39,098 nt of DNA from NCBI GenBank assembly GCA_016182965.1, contig JACPFM010000084.1:28046-67143 (forward strand), read 5' to 3'. The number at the start of each line of letters is the position of its first letter. The stretch's first letter is position 1. The translations under genes were made by a program, and so were the position numbers. The notes beneath the pieces were generated by a model. The model had not been told where the DNA came from. It did not search any database and saw only the letters and a list, made by a program, of their open reading frames with translations. The DNA comes from Deltaproteobacteria bacterium (GTDB lineage: Bacteria > Myxococcota_A > Polyangia > Polyangiales > JADJMO01). Shown one piece after another: positions 37,758-39,098 of the stretch.

Positions 37758-38515
37758 GCGACGACGGGCTCGACCGCGCCACCGCGGCGCTGCGCGAGGA
37801 GACGGCGGACGCCGATCGTGAGGCGCTGCAGGCGACCCGCACGCGCATGCTGGCGGCGCACCGCGAGAGCAAGCGGCGCCGCACGCGGCTCCTGACGTGG
37901 ACCCTTCCGCTGGCCGCGGCCTTCGTCATCGGCACCGCGTGGGCCGCGACCACTGGGCGGCTCGTGGCGATCTTCCCGACGTCGAAGACGGCGCCGCCAC
38001 CGCCGACCGCGCCGAGCGCGGCGCCGCGCAATCCCGTCGGTGGGCCCGCGGCGCCGCTCCCGAGCGTCGCGCCGACCGTCGTGGTGACCGCTCCGAGCGC
38101 GTCCGCGCCCGTCGTCGAGAGCGCGCCGCCGCCGGTCGCTGCGACATCGACCGTCGCGTCTCCGCCGGTCGCTGCCGCGCCGTCGGTGGTCGCGTCCGCC
38201 CCGCCGTCAGCGTCGATCGATCGCGTCGCCCTCGACCTGGCGCGCTACCAGAAGGCGCACACGCTCCACTTCGTCGACAAGAAGTACGGCGCCGCGCTCG
38301 CCGCGTGGGACGCGTACCTCGCGGCGTCCTCCGGCGGCGGGTTCGTCGCCGAGGCGCGCTACAACCGCGCCATCTGCCTGCTCAAGCTCGGCAGGCGCGA
38401 CGAGGGCATGGCGGCGCTGCAGCCGTTCGCCGACGGCGCCGTCGAAGGCGGCTACCGCAAGGCCGAGGCGCGCAAGCTGCTGGACGCGCTCGAGGCCGAC
38501 GCGTCTTCTTGGTGA
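37754..38515 (+). CDS. Membrane protein with C-terminal TPR-like domain, partner of the second sigma factor
   Basis: The 253-residue protein begins MSDDGLDRAT, close to MSDPGLDRDL of the protein at 10553-11230. It has a charged cytoplasmic N-terminus (1-45), one membrane helix (about 46-66), a long Pro/Ala/Val periplasmic linker (about 75-155) and a C-terminal TPR-like region (ARYQKAHTLHFVDKKYGAALAAWDAYLAASSGGGFVAEARYNRAICLLKLGRRDEGMAALQPFADG). A role as membrane-bound sigma regulator is inferred from position and layout; no zinc anti-sigma motif is seen. Start ATG 37754 overlaps the sigma stop. Confidence 0.85.
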   Translation: MSDDGLDRATAALREETADADREALQATRTRMLAAHRESKRRRTRLLTWTLPLAAAFVIGTAWAATTGRLVAIFPTSKTAPPPPTAPSAAPRNPVGGPAAPLPSVAPTVVVTAPSASAPVVESAPPPVAATSTVASPPVAAAPSVVASAPPSASIDRVALDLARYQKAHTLHFVDKKYGAALAAWDAYLAASSGGGFVAEARYNRAICLLKLGRRDEGMAALQPFADGAVEGGYRKAEARKLLDALEADASSW

Positions 38516-38552
38516 CTCTTCTTGGTCTTCTTCTTGGTGAGCACTTCTTGGT
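38506..38552 (+). repeat. Four TTCTTGGT direct repeats at 12-14 bp steps
   Basis: TTCTTGGT occurs at 38506, 38519, 38531 and 38545, starting in the last codons of the membrane protein gene and ending 43 bp before the next start codon. A fifth copy is at 38661 inside the next signal peptide. The AT-rich octamer stands out against the GC background. It could be an iterated regulator site or a decayed local duplication. Confidence 0.6.
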
Positions 38553-38594
38553 GGGCTCTGTGAACGAATCCGATCCGCACGGGCACCACGGGGC

Positions 38595-39098
38595 ATGAAA
38601 GCCTCGCTTCTCCCTCGCGCACTCGCGCTCTGCGTGGCGCTCGTCCCGGTCAGCGCTTCCTTCTTGGTGACCCGCGCGCACGCCGAGAGCCCGGCCGACG
38701 CGCGCCTCGTGCTCCGCGTCGAGGGCGCGATCGCCGGCGTGACCGCCGAGCAGATCCGCGCCGCGATCTCCGCCGAGCTCGGCGTGCGCGTCGATCTCGA
38801 AGGCCCGGGGGTCGCCGGGCGCGGCCTCATCGTCGTGAAGCTCGCGGGCGGCAATGCGATCGTCGCCTTCCGCGCCGAGGGCGGCGACGAGGTCACCCGG
38901 ACGATCCCGCTGCCGAAGGCCTCGGGGCAGGTGAGCGTGGCGATCGCGCTACTGGTCGGCAACCTCGCGCGCAACGAGGCGGGGGAGCTCCTGGCGGAGC
39001 TGCAGATCAGCATCGGCACCGCGGTCGGCACCGCGCCCGCGTCTGCGTCCGCGCCCGCGCCTGCGCCCGCGCCCGCGCCCGCGCCCGCGCCTGCGCCC
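38595..39098 (+). CDS. Exported protein of the second sigma module (C-terminus beyond the window)
   Basis: The frame opens at ATG 38595 and runs off the right edge (168 codons seen). It begins with a signal peptide (MKASLLPRALALCVALVPVSA, cleavage perhaps after RAHA near residue 30). An alpha/beta domain of about 100 residues follows (VTAEQIRAAISAELGVRVDL, then VAGRGLIVVKLAGGNAIVAFRAEGG and VSVAIALLVGNLARNEA), comparable in size and pattern to the N-terminal domain of the secreted protein at 11868-12887. An Ala/Pro repeat linker occupies the end of the window. It is the third gene of the second sigma module. Function unknown. Confidence 0.8.
   Translation, partial: MKASLLPRALALCVALVPVSASFLVTRAHAESPADARLVLRVEGAIAGVTAEQIRAAISAELGVRVDLEGPGVAGRGLIVVKLAGGNAIVAFRAEGGDEVTRTIPLPKASGQVSVAIALLVGNLARNEAGELLAELQISIGTAVGTAPASASAPAPAPAPAPAPAPAP

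Overview
The window is very GC-rich DNA that looks like the chromosome of a myxobacterium of the Polyangia type. This is inferred from protein style: a Kelch/cysteine-rich surface lipoprotein with a MYXO-CTERM-like tail, sigma factors coupled to membrane proteins that end in TPR-like domains, Ala/Pro-rich linkers, a pseudokinase with a transmembrane anchor, a von Willebrand A lipoprotein, and a GlgE-type alpha-glucan operon. No 16S rRNA is present, so the exact taxon cannot be read.

Layout. 1-3251 (-): a large Kelch plus Cys-rich lipoprotein that leaves the window. 3383-5905 (-): glycogen phosphorylase, divergent from a THUMP-type RNA methyltransferase (5998-7119 +) across a perfect palindrome. 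7220-8182 (+): a Bax-inhibitor-1 family membrane protein, followed by an inverted heptamer-repeat element, tRNA-Arg(TCG), tRNA-Lys(CTT) and a terminator. 8804-9472 (+): a single-pass membrane protein behind another palindrome. 9487-12887 (-): a five-gene operon in which every junction is a 4-nt start/stop overlap: secreted protein, ECF-like sigma factor, membrane TPR-like protein and two VQDLG lipoproteins. 12934-15663: an M20 peptidase (DapE-like), a small HTH protein and ruvB. 15679-17392 (-): a lone receiver, a ChpT-like histidine-kinase remnant and an HTH-receiver protein. 17672-18904 (+): a VWA lipoprotein. 18905-20257: a repeat-rich stretch with a long hairpin and hexamer array, leading to a RAYT-type transposase.

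20368-25551 is accessory. A tRNA-Pro(TGG) carries a 112-bp insertion that duplicates its 3' end. Next to it lies a candidate 4.9-kb island bounded by a 17-bp direct repeat. It holds a decayed integrase (catalytic Tyr changed to Cys, plus frameshifts), a frameshifted PIN-like gene, and an intact coupled pair: a membrane caspase-like C13 peptidase and a DUF1835/DUF3658 protein. The island genes look less GC-rich than their surroundings.

26019-31459: a degenerate kinase, a cupin with a TetR-type palindrome upstream, a Zn-ribbon SAM methyltransferase, a DbpA-like DEAD-box helicase with a basic low-complexity tail, and a small hypothetical. 31425-36912 (-): glgE-mak-glgB, the GlgE pathway (maltose to maltose-1-phosphate to branched alpha-glucan), whose product the distant GlgP could degrade; treS is not in the window. 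37218-39098 (+): a second sigma / membrane TPR-like / secreted-protein module resembling the 9.5-12.9 kb operon, with a cluster of TTCTTGGT repeats before the last gene, which runs off the right edge.

The most unusual signals are the C13-peptidase/DUF1835 pair on a dead island, the two parallel sigma-factor modules, and three intergenic elements built of heptamers in inverted arms.
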